A DNA stretch of 64,000 nucleotides from Myxococcaceae bacterium (GCA_004297725.1 SCUS01000080.1:1-64000), one strand, 5' to 3'; positions 8,508 to 17,311 are shown, counted from the first letter of the stretch. Made by a program: numbers and translations. The notes: generated from the sequence alone by a model not told the origin.

Positions 8508-8756
8508 ATGAAGCTGAATCGCACCGGGTCGGAGCAGGCCCGGATTCACTGGAACGAGCTGCTCGAGCGCGCCCATCGCGGCGAGTCGACCATCATCACG
8601 AAGCGAGGGAAGCCCTACGCGGCGGTGGTTCCGGTCGGTGACATCGAGCAGGCCGATCGCGCTCCACGCATCGCGTCGCTCCGCGGTACCGGGTCCGGTC
8701 TCTACGGCGCCGACCCCCGGGCGACGCTTCGACGACTGCGCGGCGAGTGGGAGTGA
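8508..8756 (+). CDS. Phd/YefM-type antitoxin
   Basis: This 82-residue protein begins MKLNRTGSEQARIHWNELLE and continues with IITKRGKPYAAVVPV, the N-terminal DNA-binding half of prevent-host-death/YefM antitoxins. The remainder is short and basic/Gly-rich and would wrap the toxin. GAGG at 8497-8500 precedes the ATG by 7 bp. It overlaps the PIN-domain toxin gene by 10 bp. The operator palindrome directly upstream overlaps the promoter, consistent with the known autorepression of this family. Confidence 0.85.
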   Translation: MKLNRTGSEQARIHWNELLERAHRGESTIITKRGKPYAAVVPVGDIEQADRAPRIASLRGTGSGLYGADPRATLRRLRGEWE

Positions 8757-9190
8757 AGGGGCGCGTGACGGTCGCCGACGGGGCGCTGGTCCTCGTCGAC
8801 ACCAACCCGATCGTCTACTGGCTGGAGGGACATCCGCTCGGCGAGCGCTTCGTCGACCTGTTCGACCAGATCGACAGCGGTCGCGTGCAGGCGATCGTCA
8901 CGCCGATCACCCTCGCGGAGGTGCTGGTCGGTCCGCTCCGTGCTGGCAACACGACGCTCGCTACACGATATCGGCGCGCCCTGACTCATGGGCCAGGTTT
9001 CTCGTTGCGCGAGATGGACGCCGAGATCGCGGTCCTCGCGGCGCAGTACCGCGCGACCATGCGGCTGAAGCTGCCCGACGCGATCCAACTGGCGACGGCT
9101 GTCCATGAGGGGTGCGTCGCGCTCGTCACCCACGACCGGGATTTCCGGGTGGTTCGAGACATCGAGATCCTCGGGATCGACGCGCGCTGA
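8747..9190 (+). CDS. VapC-like PIN-domain toxin ribonuclease
   Basis: This 147-residue PIN protein keeps the acidic metal-binding set: Asp18 (VDTNPIVYW), Glu58 (LAEVL), Asp111 (LPDAIQLA) and Asp130/132 (THDRDF). In the family these coordinate Mg/Mn for RNA cleavage. The start is GTG at 8747, overlapping the antitoxin stop. GTGs at 8753 and 8765 are alternatives. Pairing a VapC toxin with a Phd/YefM antitoxin is common. The stretch 9191-9408 after it holds no gene I can see, only the right copy of the 17-bp direct repeat. Confidence 0.9.
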   Translation: MGVKGRVTVADGALVLVDTNPIVYWLEGHPLGERFVDLFDQIDSGRVQAIVTPITLAEVLVGPLRAGNTTLATRYRRALTHGPGFSLREMDAEIAVLAAQYRATMRLKLPDAIQLATAVHEGCVALVTHDRDFRVVRDIEILGIDAR

Positions 9191-9232
9191 TCCGTGACAT
9201 CGCGGGGCAATCTCCCCTCGGCGCGCGCCTGG

Positions 9233-9249
9233 GCCCCGGGGCCTGCTCG
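9233..9249. repeat. 17-bp direct repeat, right copy, flanking the toxin-antitoxin pair
   Basis: Identical to 8433-8449. It lies 43 bp after the toxin stop codon. See the left copy. Confidence 0.6.
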
Positions 9250-9408
9250 CCCCCCCGCAGGCGAACGATCGACCGCGCCCTCCCCTTCGCCCCGCAGCGT
9301 CGAGCTCGACCTCGTAGACCTCGCGGCGCCGCCCCCCCAACGAGCGCAGGTGCACATCGCGTGAGCGGGCGCTCTGCTCAACCCGCCAGAACTCTTGCGA
9401 CGCGGTAG

Positions 9409-10476
9409 CTAATGCCGGTGTCGATGGTGCGCGTCGGGGGTGTGCGGGTGGTCGTGTGCGAGCGGGGCGTGGTGGTGCGCGTGCGCGTGCGGCTCCCCCG
9501 GCGGGTCGTCGGGGCCGTGCGCGTGCTGGTGGTGCTCGTCGTGGACGTGGGCGTGCGCGTGGTCGAGCGCCTCGTGCGCGTGGCCGTGGCCGTGGCGCTC
9601 GCGCAGCAGCAGCGCGACCCCCGCCGCCATCACGGCCATCGCGAGCCCGTCGGACCACCCCGGGCGCTCGCTGGTGAGGAAGATCGCGGCCAGCGCGCCG
9701 AGGAAGGGCGCCGTGGCGAAGTAGGCCGCCTCCCGCGCGGCGCCCACCAGCCGCAGCGCATAGGCGTCGAGGACCACGCTCGCGCCGTAGCTCACGCTCC
9801 CCAGCGCGAGCGCCGCCGCGGTGACCCGGAGCGAGGGCATCCGGCCCGCGATCAGGAGCCCGAGGGCGAGGTTGAAGGAGCCCGCGGCCAGCGTCTTCAC
9901 CCTCACGAGCGCGAAGGGGTCGCGCAGCGAGAGCCGCTGGGTGAGGTTGTTGTCCAGCGCCCACGCCGCGCAGGCGCCCGCGAGGAGGAGCACCCCCGGC
10001 GTGTCGGCTCGGTGCGCCCCCGGCTGCAGCCGGAGGATCGCCGCGCCCGCGAGGATGAGCGCCATCGCGCCCGCCGCGTAGCGCCCGAGGTGCTCGCGAA
10101 ACACCAGGACCGCGAGCGCGATGGTGAAGGGCGCCTCGAGGTTGAGCAGCAGCGAGCTCGTGACGGCGCTGGTGCGCTGTAGCCCGAAGAGCATCAGGAC
10201 CGGGCCCGCGACGCCCCCGGCCGCGACCACGGCCGCGAGCTTCGGCAGGTCGGCCCTCACGAGCGGGGCCTCCGTCGTCGCGGGGCGCAGGGCCCGGTAG
10301 AGCGTCAGCGCCAGGCCCGCGCCCAGGTAGAGCAGCCCCGCGAGCACCTGCGGCGACACGTCCCCGAGCAGCCGCTTCGAGACCGGCGCCGAGACGCCGA
10401 AGAGCGCCGCCGCGAGGAGCCCCATCGCGGCTCCCCTCGAGGCCATTCGCTCAGCAGGCGGTTCGTGCGCGACCAT
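9409..10476 (-). CDS. DMT/EamA family permease with histidine-rich tail
   Basis: This 355-residue inner-membrane protein has about ten hydrophobic segments in two EamA repeats (AAMGLLAAALFGVSAPVSKR at the start), the drug/metabolite transporter architecture. The last 60 or so residues are a His-dominated tail (HGHGHAH, HAHAHVHDEHH, HHRHRH), which could bind Zn, Ni or Co. The start at 10476 has GGAG 5 bp upstream. In-frame ATGs at 10446 and 10425 are alternatives. It diverges from the epimerase gene by 45 bp. Substrate is unknown, and the tail suggests metal sensing, storage or a metal-linked solute. Confidence 0.85.
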   Translation of the reverse strand: MVAHEPPAERMASRGAAMGLLAAALFGVSAPVSKRLLGDVSPQVLAGLLYLGAGLALTLYRALRPATTEAPLVRADLPKLAAVVAAGGVAGPVLMLFGLQRTSAVTSSLLLNLEAPFTIALAVLVFREHLGRYAAGAMALILAGAAILRLQPGAHRADTPGVLLLAGACAAWALDNNLTQRLSLRDPFALVRVKTLAAGSFNLALGLLIAGRMPSLRVTAAALALGSVSYGASVVLDAYALRLVGAAREAAYFATAPFLGALAAIFLTSERPGWSDGLAMAVMAAGVALLLRERHGHGHAHEALDHAHAHVHDEHHQHAHGPDDPPGEPHAHAHHHAPLAHDHPHTPDAHHRHRH

Positions 10477-10521
10477 GGGGCTCCGAAGGGGAGGTACACC
10501 TCCTCGGCAGGAGCGTCTCTC

Positions 10522-11496
10522 ATGAAGGTCTTCGTCACGGGCGGTTCGGGTTTCGTGGGCGGTCACGTGATCGAGGCGCTCGCGCCGAAGCACGAGGTGC
10601 GGGCGATGGCGCGCTCGGCCCGCTCGGCGGAGACGGTGGCCCGCTACGGGGCGACGGCGGTGAGCGCCGACCTCGACGCCGTCGAGCCGGAGCACCTCGC
10701 GGGCTGCGACGCGGTCGTGCACTGCGCGGCCTACGTGGAGGAGTGGGGCACGCGCGAGCAGTTCTGGAAGGGCAACGTCGAGGGCACCACGCGCATGCTC
10801 GACGCGGCCCGGCGGGCGGGCGTGCGCCGCTTCGTCCACATCGGCACCGAGGCGGCCCTCTTCGACGGCCACGACCTCGTCGACATCGACGAGCGGCACC
10901 CCTTACCCCCGGTGCAGAAGTACCTCTACAGCGAGACCAAGGCCGAGGCCGAGCGGCGGGTGCTCGCGGCCAGCGACGGGGGCTTCGCGACGCTCTCGGT
11001 GCGGCCTCGCTTCGTCTGGGGGCCGCGCGACACCTCGGTGCTCCCGGCGGTGCTGCGCATGGCGCGCGAGGGCGCCTGGGCGTGGATCGACGGGGGGAGG
11101 GCGCGCACGTCGACGACGCACGTGCTCAACCTGGCGAGGGCGGTGGAGCTCGCGCTGACGGCGGGCGAAGGCGGCGAGGCGTACTTCGTGGCCGACGAGG
11201 GGACGCGGACGCTGAGGGAGTTCCTGACGGCGATGGCGCGCACGCAGGGGGTCGAGCTGCCCGACCGGAGCATGCCGGGCGCCCTGGCGCGGCCGCTGGC
11301 GAGCGCCCTGGAGACGGCGTGGCGCGCGCTCGGGATCAAGAAGCCGCCGCCGATGACGGCCTTCGCCATCGCGATGATGTCCCGGGAGGTCACGGTGAAC
11401 ACCGCGAAGGCCCGCCGCGCGCTGGGCTACGCGCCCGTCATCGGCGTGGCCGAGGGCATGGCCGCCCTTCGCCGAGCCGACGGCGTCCCACCATGA
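10522..11496 (+). CDS. NAD-dependent epimerase/dehydratase (3-beta-HSD-like extended SDR)
   Basis: This 324-residue protein starts MKVFVTGGSGFVGGHV, the Rossmann nucleotide-binding motif of extended SDRs. It has the catalytic YSETK pair and GTEAALFDG in place of the usual Ser/Thr region. AGGAG at 10509-10513, 8 bp from the ATG, supports this start over the longer reading from 10465. Overall it looks like the dihydroflavonol reductase/3-beta-hydroxysteroid dehydrogenase branch. It overlaps the next gene by 4 bp, so they form an operon. Substrate unknown. Confidence 0.88.
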   Translation: MKVFVTGGSGFVGGHVIEALAPKHEVRAMARSARSAETVARYGATAVSADLDAVEPEHLAGCDAVVHCAAYVEEWGTREQFWKGNVEGTTRMLDAARRAGVRRFVHIGTEAALFDGHDLVDIDERHPLPPVQKYLYSETKAEAERRVLAASDGGFATLSVRPRFVWGPRDTSVLPAVLRMAREGAWAWIDGGRARTSTTHVLNLARAVELALTAGEGGEAYFVADEGTRTLREFLTAMARTQGVELPDRSMPGALARPLASALETAWRALGIKKPPPMTAFAIAMMSREVTVNTAKARRALGYAPVIGVAEGMAALRRADGVPP

Positions 11497-12266
11497 CCTC
11501 GCGCTGGAACAACCCCACCGGCGGCTTCGCCTACCACCTCCAGGCCCTCTCCCGCCGCAACACCCTCTGGGCCCCGTGCGTGCGCGAGATCGCCCGCTTC
11601 CTCTCGGCGTGGGCGCCGCCCGAAGACACGATCCTCCTCGTCGGAGCGAGCGGCGGCCACTGCCTCGACCTCTCCTTCTTGAGCCGCTTCACGCGCGTCG
11701 TCGCGGTCGACTTCGATCCCTTCGCGCCGTGGGTGTTTCGCTGGCGCGCCCGGCGCCTCCTCCGCGAGGGGCGCACGCAGCTCACCTGGGACGCGCGAGA
11801 CCACCTCTCGCCCGGCCGCGACGGCTTCGACCTCGCGCCGCTCCGCGCCCTCCTCGACGCGCACCCCGGCGCGGCGGTGCTCTTCTGCAACATCCTCGGG
11901 CAGCTCCCGCTCCTCGGCGAGGACCGCGCCCCGGAGCAGGACGACGACGCGCCCCCGGCGGGCTCCTACGAGCGCTGGCTGCTGGGGCTCCCCGAGGCGC
12001 TCTCCGGGCGCTCCTGGGCGAGCTTCCACGACCGCCTCTCGGGCCCCGTGCGGCCTCGCGACATCGACAGCGCGACGCCCGTCCCCTGGGCCTCTTCGGA
12101 GGAGCTGGTGCGGCGTCACTACCCCCCCACGGACGATCCGGAGCTCGCGCTCCTCGACCACCGCACCAGCGCGCTCTGCCGCGACGCGCCGCGCGTGCAG
12201 CTCGTGTGGGAACTCTCCCCGGGGCTCCATCACCTGCTCGAAGCGATCTCGTTTCGCTCCCCCTGA
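11493..12266 (+). CDS. Methyltransferase-like hypothetical protein
   Basis: This 257-residue protein has ILLVGASGGHCLDL and VVAVDFDPFA, which resemble motifs I and II of Rossmann-fold SAM-dependent methyltransferases. AVLFCNILGQLPLL may be motif IV. A clear SAM-contact consensus is incomplete, so the assignment is tentative. The ATG lies within the stop of the epimerase gene (ATGA), so the two proteins are made together. It converges with the PDVP lipoprotein gene. Confidence 0.6.
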   Translation: MTSRWNNPTGGFAYHLQALSRRNTLWAPCVREIARFLSAWAPPEDTILLVGASGGHCLDLSFLSRFTRVVAVDFDPFAPWVFRWRARRLLREGRTQLTWDARDHLSPGRDGFDLAPLRALLDAHPGAAVLFCNILGQLPLLGEDRAPEQDDDAPPAGSYERWLLGLPEALSGRSWASFHDRLSGPVRPRDIDSATPVPWASSEELVRRHYPPTDDPELALLDHRTSALCRDAPRVQLVWELSPGLHHLLEAISFRSP

Positions 12267-12303
12267 GCGCTCACGGGCAGCGGTCGCGCTGCGTGGACGC
12301 CGC

Positions 12304-13731
12304 TCAGGGAGCGTCGACGTTGCCGACGGCGAGGGAGGCGTCGCAGAACCCGAGGCTCTCGTCGCCGCTGCGAAACTGCGAGCCGCCCTCGTGGTGCCAG
12401 TACCAGCGGCGGCGCTGCGGCGAGACCGTGAACGAGCACATGTCGCTCAGGCTGCGGAAGACCCCGACGGGCGTGGTGGTCCCTTCGGGGACGCGCGTCC
12501 GAACGATGGTCGTCATGTCGCGGACGTAGGTGAGATGGAGCGCCCCCCCGAAGAACTCCACCACGCCCCAGTACGCCCAGCTCTCGCACCGCGACGTTCG
12601 CGGCGCCAGGGAGACGGGGCCGAGGTCGGTCACCACGCCCGACGGGAGCTCGACCTGCCAGGCGCGCGTCCCGTCGTGAAACGCGATGCGGCCGTAGCCC
12701 GCGAAGATCCCGACGTCGCCGCGGAGCGGGATCTCCCGAGAGAGCGGGAGCGTGCGGCCGTCGAGGGCGCCGGTGATCCCGTCGACGAGGGCGAGCTCGG
12801 TGATCAGATCCCCCTCGCCGGTCATGTTCACCGGGCGGCCCCGGGAGCGCAGCGAGTAGACCTGCCCCGTGGCGAGGTCGGAGACGAGGCCGTCGTCGAT
12901 GCGGCCGAGGGGCACGCCGAAGAGCGAGTCGAGGTCGAAGCGCCCGGTGGAGCTGTCGCCCGTGTAGAAGACCCCCGACAGCGACACCGCGATGCCTCCG
13001 CGGTCATCGCCGGTCACGGTGTTGTGCTCGATGGCGCGGCACATGGTGCCGAGCGACTGGATGCGAAACGGCGTCCCCGTCAGCGGCCTGGGCATCACGC
13101 AGCGGGCGTCGGAGCACGTGAGGCCCGGCGGGCAGGCGCGCCCGCAGGCGGCGCAGTTCAGCGAGTCGGAGCGCACGTCGACGCAGAGCCCGTCGCAGAG
13201 CATCTGCCCGGGGCCGAAGCAGGCCGCCGCGCAGCGACCGCCCGAGCACGTCGCGCCCGGCGGGCAGGCGAAGCCGCAGGCCCCGCAGTGGGCGAGGTCG
13301 CTGGAGAGGTCGACGCACGTTCGCCCGCAGAGCGTTCGCCCCGGACCGCCGCACTCGACGATGCAGCGCCCGCCCAGGCAGAGCTGCCCCGGGGCGCAGA
13401 CGCTGCCGCAGCCGCCGCAGTGGGAGGGGTCGTTCTGCGTGTCGACGCAGCGCCCGCGGCAGAAGGTCTGGAAGTCGGCGCACGTCACCGGGACATCGGG
13501 CACCACCGGGACATCGGGCACCACCGGGACATCGGGCACCACCGGCACGTCGGGCACCACCGGCACGTCGGGAACGAACGGGACGTCGACCACCGCGGGC
13601 CGGTCGATCACGACGGGCGCGTCGGGCAGGTCGCCGCCGTCCGAGGGCTCGCGGAGCACGGTGCGGGCGCCGCAGCCCGAGAGGAGCACCGCGGCGATCA
13701 TCGATCGAACCAGGCTGGCGGAGGGAGTCAT
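12304..13731 (-). CDS. Cys-rich lipoprotein with PDVPVV repeat linker
   Basis: This 475-residue protein has a lipoprotein signal (AAVLLSGC, Cys20 as the lipidated residue). A linker of about five VVPDVP repeats follows, then three Cys-rich modules of about 45 residues of the type CxGxCVD...HCGxCGxxCxPGxxCxxGRC, and a C-terminal domain with beta-propeller-like spacing. Such modules are frequent in secreted or outer-membrane proteins of Myxococcota. No catalytic motif is seen. It is probably an extracellular binding or structural protein. It is transcribed alone, converging with the methyltransferase-like gene. Confidence 0.85.
   Translation of the reverse strand: MTPSASLVRSMIAAVLLSGCGARTVLREPSDGGDLPDAPVVIDRPAVVDVPFVPDVPVVPDVPVVPDVPVVPDVPVVPDVPVTCADFQTFCRGRCVDTQNDPSHCGGCGSVCAPGQLCLGGRCIVECGGPGRTLCGRTCVDLSSDLAHCGACGFACPPGATCSGGRCAAACFGPGQMLCDGLCVDVRSDSLNCAACGRACPPGLTCSDARCVMPRPLTGTPFRIQSLGTMCRAIEHNTVTGDDRGGIAVSLSGVFYTGDSSTGRFDLDSLFGVPLGRIDDGLVSDLATGQVYSLRSRGRPVNMTGEGDLITELALVDGITGALDGRTLPLSREIPLRGDVGIFAGYGRIAFHDGTRAWQVELPSGVVTDLGPVSLAPRTSRCESWAYWGVVEFFGGALHLTYVRDMTTIVRTRVPEGTTTPVGVFRSLSDMCSFTVSPQRRRWYWHHEGGSQFRSGDESLGFCDASLAVGNVDAP
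13490..13579. repeat. Five 18-bp tandem units encoding the PDVPVV linker
   Basis: Units of GGGACATCGGGCACCACC or close variants repeat at exactly 18 bp (six codons), keeping frame. The first three are identical, which indicates recent expansion by slippage. Confidence 0.9.
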
Positions 13732-13857
13732 CGGGCCGGAGTTCTAACAGAGACTGGAGCACGGACGTCGGATGCCGCGGCAACGGACATCCGTGGTCGG
13801 CCGTCGGCACCGGCGCCGTTGACGAGACCCCCTCGGACGTCGTTCAACCTTAGGATC

Positions 13858-14778
13858 ATGAACCGTCGTGGCCTGAGCCTCCTGGCGTCCGTGGTCGGCC
13901 TCGCGCTCGCGGGCTGCGGCGACGCGACCAACGACACCGGCCTCGGCGCCGACGGCGGCCCCACCTCCGACGCGGCCGCCCCCGCGAGCGACCGCGGCGG
14001 AGGCGCGGCGTACAGCGAGCCCGTGTGCGACGACACCGCGAACCTCGCGGACCTCTCGGCGGCCTACGTCGACTCCCCGGCGGGCCTTCGCACCGCGGTG
14101 CGCGGCATCGCAGAGCGCCGCTACCCCATCGGGGTGGCCTTCGTCGAGGCGCAGACCGACGCGCAGCTCCAGGGGTGGTTTCGCACCCGGGCGACCTTCG
14201 CGGACGTGCTCAACGGCTTCGAGGTCGCCGTCCACGAGGGCGGGCACATCTGGGACCTCACGATGATCCGCACCGACTGGCCCTACCGGCTGCGGGAGGA
14301 CCTCGTCATCCGCACCCGGCGCCTGACGAACTTCGACCGCAGCGAGATCCTGACCCTGCACGCCAACCCCGACGCGGACTCCTACGACGAGGTCTACCTG
14401 CGCGGCCGCTCCGGGGCCCAGGGCTTCAACACCCTGCTCGACGAGTACGTGCAGTACACGCACTCGCTCGCCTCTCGCTACTGCACCCGCGACAGCCTGC
14501 GGCCGGGGCTGCGCATCAGCTCCCGCGACGGCATCCTCACGCTGATGTACTACGTCGAGCTCTACCTGAAGCTCGCGCGCACGCAGCACCCCGACGACTA
14601 CGCGGAGATCGTCGGCGACCCGGCGCACCTGCAGCTCATCCACACGGTCTGGCAGCGCGCGGAGTTCTGGCTGGAGCGCTCGGCCCCGTACCCCTCGCTG
14701 GGCCTGCGCGACGCGCAGATTCGCGCGTGGACCTACGCGCCCGAGAACCTCATGGAGATCGAGATGCTCCCGCGCTGA
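13858..14778 (+). CDS. Putative zincin-like metallopeptidase lipoprotein
   Basis: This 306-residue protein has a signal peptide ending VVGLALAGC (lipobox), then an Asp/Ala/Gly-rich linker. VAVHEGGHIWDL contains HExxH, the zinc-binding and catalytic motif of zincins. A downstream candidate third ligand is Glu in LLDEYVQYTHS. No family name comes to mind for the rest, so protease activity is inference. It stands alone, divergent from the PDVP lipoprotein, and converges with another Cys-rich lipoprotein 12 bp away. Confidence 0.75.
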   Translation: MNRRGLSLLASVVGLALAGCGDATNDTGLGADGGPTSDAAAPASDRGGGAAYSEPVCDDTANLADLSAAYVDSPAGLRTAVRGIAERRYPIGVAFVEAQTDAQLQGWFRTRATFADVLNGFEVAVHEGGHIWDLTMIRTDWPYRLREDLVIRTRRLTNFDRSEILTLHANPDADSYDEVYLRGRSGAQGFNTLLDEYVQYTHSLASRYCTRDSLRPGLRISSRDGILTLMYYVELYLKLARTQHPDDYAEIVGDPAHLQLIHTVWQRAEFWLERSAPYPSLGLRDAQIRAWTYAPENLMEIEMLPR

Positions 14779-14790
14779 GGAGCGCGCCGC

Positions 14791-15450
14791 TCAGCCGCCG
14801 CAGTGCTGCGCGGTGAGCCGCACCGTGTACGACGAGCCCACCCTCGGCGAGGCCCTCAGCGCCTCGACGCCGTTGCAGGTGCGCCCGCCGCACTCGTAGC
14901 TCCCCTCGTAGCGCGTCGGCATCGGCGCGTCGGCGGTGTACTCCCCGCCGGGAATCTCCAGCGTCCACATGCAGTCCTGGCCCGGCTCGACCAGGATGCA
15001 GAGCGCCCGGCGCGTCTCCGCCAGGACGTCGGAGCCCTGCGGCGCGACCCAGGGCGACATCCACAGCGCGACCTCCCGGTCGAAGCGCATCGTGCAGGTG
15101 GCGCCGTCGGCGGAGGGCTCGCAGAACCGCGGCGGGGCGCAGCGCCCCTGGGCGCACGCGGTGAACACGTAGCGGCGCAGCGTGGCGCCGGGCTCGACGC
15201 GCGGCGGCGGAGGCACGCAGCACCCGCAGCCCGAGCTCGCGTCGCAGACCCTGCCCCCCGTGCAGTCCCCGTCGGTCGCGCAGCGGACGGGCGCGCCGTC
15301 GGCCCCGCGCTCGCAGTGGAAGCGCTCGACCTGCGACCAGGCGCTCACCGCCTGTCGGGGATCGGCCTGCGAGGTCGTCGGCGCCGCCGGGCGCACCTCC
15401 CTCGCGGTGCAGGCCATGAGCATCAGCGGGAGCAGCGCGCGGCGGATCAT
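14791..15450 (-). CDS. Cys-rich lipoprotein of unknown function
   Basis: This 219-residue protein has a short signal peptide with lipobox LMAC (MIRRALLPLMLMAC). About 15 cysteines, including CGCC and DGDCTGGRVCD, suggest a disulfide-stabilised periplasmic or surface domain. I do not recognise the family. It diverges from the membrane protein at 15551. Confidence 0.75.
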   Translation of the reverse strand: MIRRALLPLMLMACTAREVRPAAPTTSQADPRQAVSAWSQVERFHCERGADGAPVRCATDGDCTGGRVCDASSGCGCCVPPPPRVEPGATLRRYVFTACAQGRCAPPRFCEPSADGATCTMRFDREVALWMSPWVAPQGSDVLAETRRALCILVEPGQDCMWTLEIPGGEYTADAPMPTRYEGSYECGGRTCNGVEALRASPRVGSSYTVRLTAQHCGG

Positions 15451-15550
15451 CGCGCGACCATAGAACGGCCCCCCTCGCGAGCGCGCAGGATTTGTTCATC
15501 AAGGGTCCACTGGCCACACCCCGGCGAGCGACCTATACCGACCCACGGCC

Positions 15551-16339
15551 ATGAGGGAACATGCCGCCGCTGCTGCGCTCCCAGAGACGCGACGGGTGCG
15601 CCTGGGGTCTTCCTGGGACGGCCCCGTCCACGGGCTGCTCGCGCTGGTCTTCGTGACGCTCCAGCTCACCCCCGTGGTGGTGCTCTCGCTCTTCCTGGTG
15701 CGCCTCCACCCCGCCGCGGTGGCCGCGCTGCTCGCCGCGACCGCCATCGCGATCTTCTCCCAGGCCCGCCGCTCGCTCGGCCCCACCGAGGTGCTCCTCG
15801 GCGTCGATGGGCTGTCCGTGCTCTCCGGCGGTGGGCCTCGCTTCGTGCCGTGGCGCGAGGTCCGCTCGGTGCACGTCGTCCGCTTCGACATCGTGCTCCG
15901 GCTCCACTCCGGCGAGCACCTGCGCATCCCCGTGAGCACCCCGGAGCCCGAGCGCGACCGGGCGCTCGTCATCGCGATCCGCTCGGAGATCTCCCGGGGC
16001 CCGACCTCTCCGCCGCAGTCCGCCCCCGCCCTCGAGCGCGGCGGGCGCGACCTCGACCAGTGGCGAGACGCCCTCCGCGCGCTGGCCGCGAACTCCCCGG
16101 CGTACCGCGGCCAGTCCGTCGACCTCGACGACCTCGAGCGCGCCGTCGGGGCCCGCGACGCCCTCCCCGAGCAGCGCGTGGGCGCGGCCATCGCCCTGGC
16201 GGCGCTGAGCGACGACGGGCGCACCAGGGTCCGCCTCGCGGCCGCGTCGAGCGCCGACCTCCCGCTGAGAGACGCCCTCGCCGACATCGCCGACGAGCGC
16301 TGGGTGCCCGCCACCATCCGACGCGCCGTGCGCGCCTGA
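15551..16339 (+). CDS. Membrane protein with PH-like domain, unknown function
   Basis: This 262-residue protein has two adjacent hydrophobic segments at about 28-75, then a beta-rich stretch (EVLLGVDGLSVLSGGGPRF, then VPWREVRSVHVVR) that resembles bacterial PH domains. An acidic/Ala-rich C-terminal helical part follows, with possible HEAT-like spacing (AAIALAALSDDGRTRVRLAAAS). It probably sits in the inner membrane with the soluble part in the cytoplasm. No partner gene is evident. Confidence 0.65.
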   Translation: MREHAAAAALPETRRVRLGSSWDGPVHGLLALVFVTLQLTPVVVLSLFLVRLHPAAVAALLAATAIAIFSQARRSLGPTEVLLGVDGLSVLSGGGPRFVPWREVRSVHVVRFDIVLRLHSGEHLRIPVSTPEPERDRALVIAIRSEISRGPTSPPQSAPALERGGRDLDQWRDALRALAANSPAYRGQSVDLDDLERAVGARDALPEQRVGAAIALAALSDDGRTRVRLAAASSADLPLRDALADIADERWVPATIRRAVRA

Positions 16340-16379
16340 GAGAGCGCCCTGTTCAATCGTCCGCCCGCGTTCTACACGA

Positions 16380-16397
16380 GAGGGGGAGAGCCCCCTC
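16380..16397 (+). promoter_or_regulatory. Stem-loop masking the Shine-Dalgarno of the CDF transporter
   Basis: GAGGGGG (16380-16386), loop AGAG, CCCCCTC (16391-16397) make a perfect 7-bp stem ending 2 bp before the ATG at 16400. The purine-rich left arm is the only Shine-Dalgarno-like sequence, so the stem would hide it. Translation control is inference. Confidence 0.45.
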
Positions 16398-16399
16398 CC

Positions 16400-17293
16400 A
16401 TGTCCACCCTCCCCCCCGCCGAACGCCTCGCCCGATGGAGCCTCGCCACCGGCATCACGGTGCTGCTCCTCAAGGGCATCGCGTGGCGGCTCACCGGCTC
16501 CGTCGCGCTGCTCTCCGACGCGCTGGAGTCCATCGTCAACGTGGTGGCCTCCTTCGCGATGCTCCTCGCGGTGCGCATCGCGCACCTCCCCGCGGACAAC
16601 AACCACCCCTACGGCCACGGCAAGGCCGAGTACATCTCCGCCGTGCTGGAGGGCGCCCTCATCGCCGTCGCCGCGGTGCTCAGCATCTACGCCGCGTGGG
16701 AGCGGCTGTTCCACCCTCGCGCGCTCGAAGGCCTCGGCGCGGGCGTCGCCGTCTCCCTCGTCGCCACCGTGCTCAACGGCCTGCTCGCCTGGCGGCTCAT
16801 CGTCGCCGGGCGCAGGCACCGCTCGCCCGCCCTGACCGCCGACGGCCACCACATCCTCTCCGACGTCATCACCTCGACCGGGGTGCTCGCGGGCATCGGG
16901 CTCGCCCGCGCCACCGGCTGGTGGCGGCTCGACCCCCTCCTCGCCTGCTTCGTCGCCGCCAACATCCTCTGGATGGGCTGGAAGCTCGTGCGTCACTCCA
17001 TCGGCGGGCTGATGGACGAGGTGCTCGACACCGCGGAGGTCACCCGAGCGCGCGCCCTCGCCGAGCGCGTCGCCCACGAGGGGGGCGCCGTCGCCATCGA
17101 GAGCTTCCGCATGCGCCGCACCGGCACCTCCGCGCAGTGCGACATGATCCTGATCGTGCCCGGGGTGATGGAGGTGCAGGCCGCCCACGCGATCTGCGAC
17201 CGCATCGAAGAGGCGCTGCGCGCCGAGGACTCCGACCTCGGCGTGATGGTGCACGTCGAGCCCTCGCCGGTGGCCTCCAGGTCGTCTGTCTAG
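16400..17293 (+). CDS. Cation diffusion facilitator (CDF) metal transporter
   Basis: This 297-residue protein has about six membrane spans and a C-terminal cytoplasmic domain, the CDF architecture, and exports divalent metal by proton exchange. TM5 has the metal-site motif DGHHILSD (HxxxD). TM2 reads SDALESIVN, giving Glu and Asn where zinc-type members have His/Asp and Asp. This points away from classical Zn specificity. HPYGHGKAEYIS is the conserved loop. A stem-loop overlaps its ribosome-binding site. It converges with the carbonic anhydrase gene. Confidence 0.9.
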   Translation: MSTLPPAERLARWSLATGITVLLLKGIAWRLTGSVALLSDALESIVNVVASFAMLLAVRIAHLPADNNHPYGHGKAEYISAVLEGALIAVAAVLSIYAAWERLFHPRALEGLGAGVAVSLVATVLNGLLAWRLIVAGRRHRSPALTADGHHILSDVITSTGVLAGIGLARATGWWRLDPLLACFVAANILWMGWKLVRHSIGGLMDEVLDTAEVTRARALAERVAHEGGAVAIESFRMRRTGTSAQCDMILIVPGVMEVQAAHAICDRIEEALRAEDSDLGVMVHVEPSPVASRSSV

Positions 17294-17311
17294 GAAGCGA
17301 GCGGTCGGAGC

